A stretch of 64,000 nt of DNA from Nafulsella turpanensis ZLM-10 (GTDB lineage: Bacteria; Bacteroidota; Bacteroidia; Cytophagales; Cyclobacteriaceae), in the NCBI RefSeq assembly GCF_000346615.1, contig NZ_ANNU01000035.1, forward strand, positions 34,136-98,135, given 5' to 3'. Made by a program: the position numbers and the translations under genes. Each line of letters begins with the position of its first letter. Within the stretch, counting starts at the first letter, position 1. The notes beneath the pieces are model-generated. The model was given only the letters and a program-made list of their open reading frames with translations. It did not search any database and had not been told where the DNA came from. Below are positions 63,958 through 64,000 of this stretch, piece after piece.

Positions 63958-64000
63958 ATGGAACTGTGTCAAAGTTAAAAAAATAATTAATTTAGCTTTA

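Noticed and set aside
1..64000. CRISPR array, rRNA operon or complete insertion sequence
   Set aside because: No regularly spaced direct repeats, rRNA sequence, or transposase with flanking inverted repeats was seen. The serine recombinase is the only recombinase gene.

Overview
The window reads as a chromosomal segment of a Bacteroidota bacterium, most likely order Cytophagales. The signs are promoters of the Bacteroidota type (-7 box TAnnTTTG, for example ahead of pyrH, fabG, lpdA, mltG and tRNA-Ser), an almost complete lack of Shine-Dalgarno sequences, and family content typical of the phylum: DUF6443/RHS toxins, fibre proteins ending in a WPDYVFEK-type domain, WbqC, and a zinc-ribbon recombinase neighbour. 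Genus cannot be fixed from the sequence alone.

Positions 1-35,400 are core genome. In order they hold a secreted M1 aminopeptidase lipoprotein; a biotinyl carrier protein whose last codons are frameshifted; pyrH-frr; a compact minus-strand unit of ECF sigma factor, ZAS anti-sigma factor, gmk and nadD; a surface-glycan group (sulfotransferase-like protein, two GT4 and one GT2 glycosyltransferases, a methyltransferase); rarA facing an EamA exporter; a 506-base gap with a candidate small RNA; a glycerophosphodiesterase with threonine aldolase; a 1378-residue TPR protein whose protease-like domain lacks catalytic residues; lpdA facing fabG; a BatA-like VWA membrane protein; clpC; wbqC; a LpxL/HtrB-like acyltransferase; tsaC/sua5; mltG; a hotdog thioesterase with a BrkB-family membrane protein; and an NAD-dependent epimerase.

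Positions 35,400-47,600 form an AT-rich accessory block beginning exactly at a tRNA-Ser(UGA) gene. It carries four large proteins that each contain a PD-(D/E)XK-like nuclease signature: a single-chain type IIG restriction-modification enzyme, a two-gene minus-strand unit (297 and 589 residues), and a 1282-residue protein with an N-terminal SEC-C zinc motif and a C-terminal nuclease motif. A 12-base direct repeat, a tRNA-arm fragment and a gene remnant mark the block as a likely integrated defence island. This is the best candidate for an undescribed system.

Positions 47,600-62,000 hold a second accessory module on the minus strand, read in this order: fibre-like repeat protein, 1119-residue YD/RHS-type protein, 2049-residue DUF6443/RHS protein with a zinc-metallopeptidase-like C-terminal tail, and an overlapping small lipoprotein that is the natural candidate for its immunity protein. 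Downstream lie a hypothetical outer-membrane protein and a small hypothetical gene. The window closes with a serine recombinase of the invertase/resolvase type and a short zinc-ribbon protein, in AT-rich DNA containing several inverted repeats.
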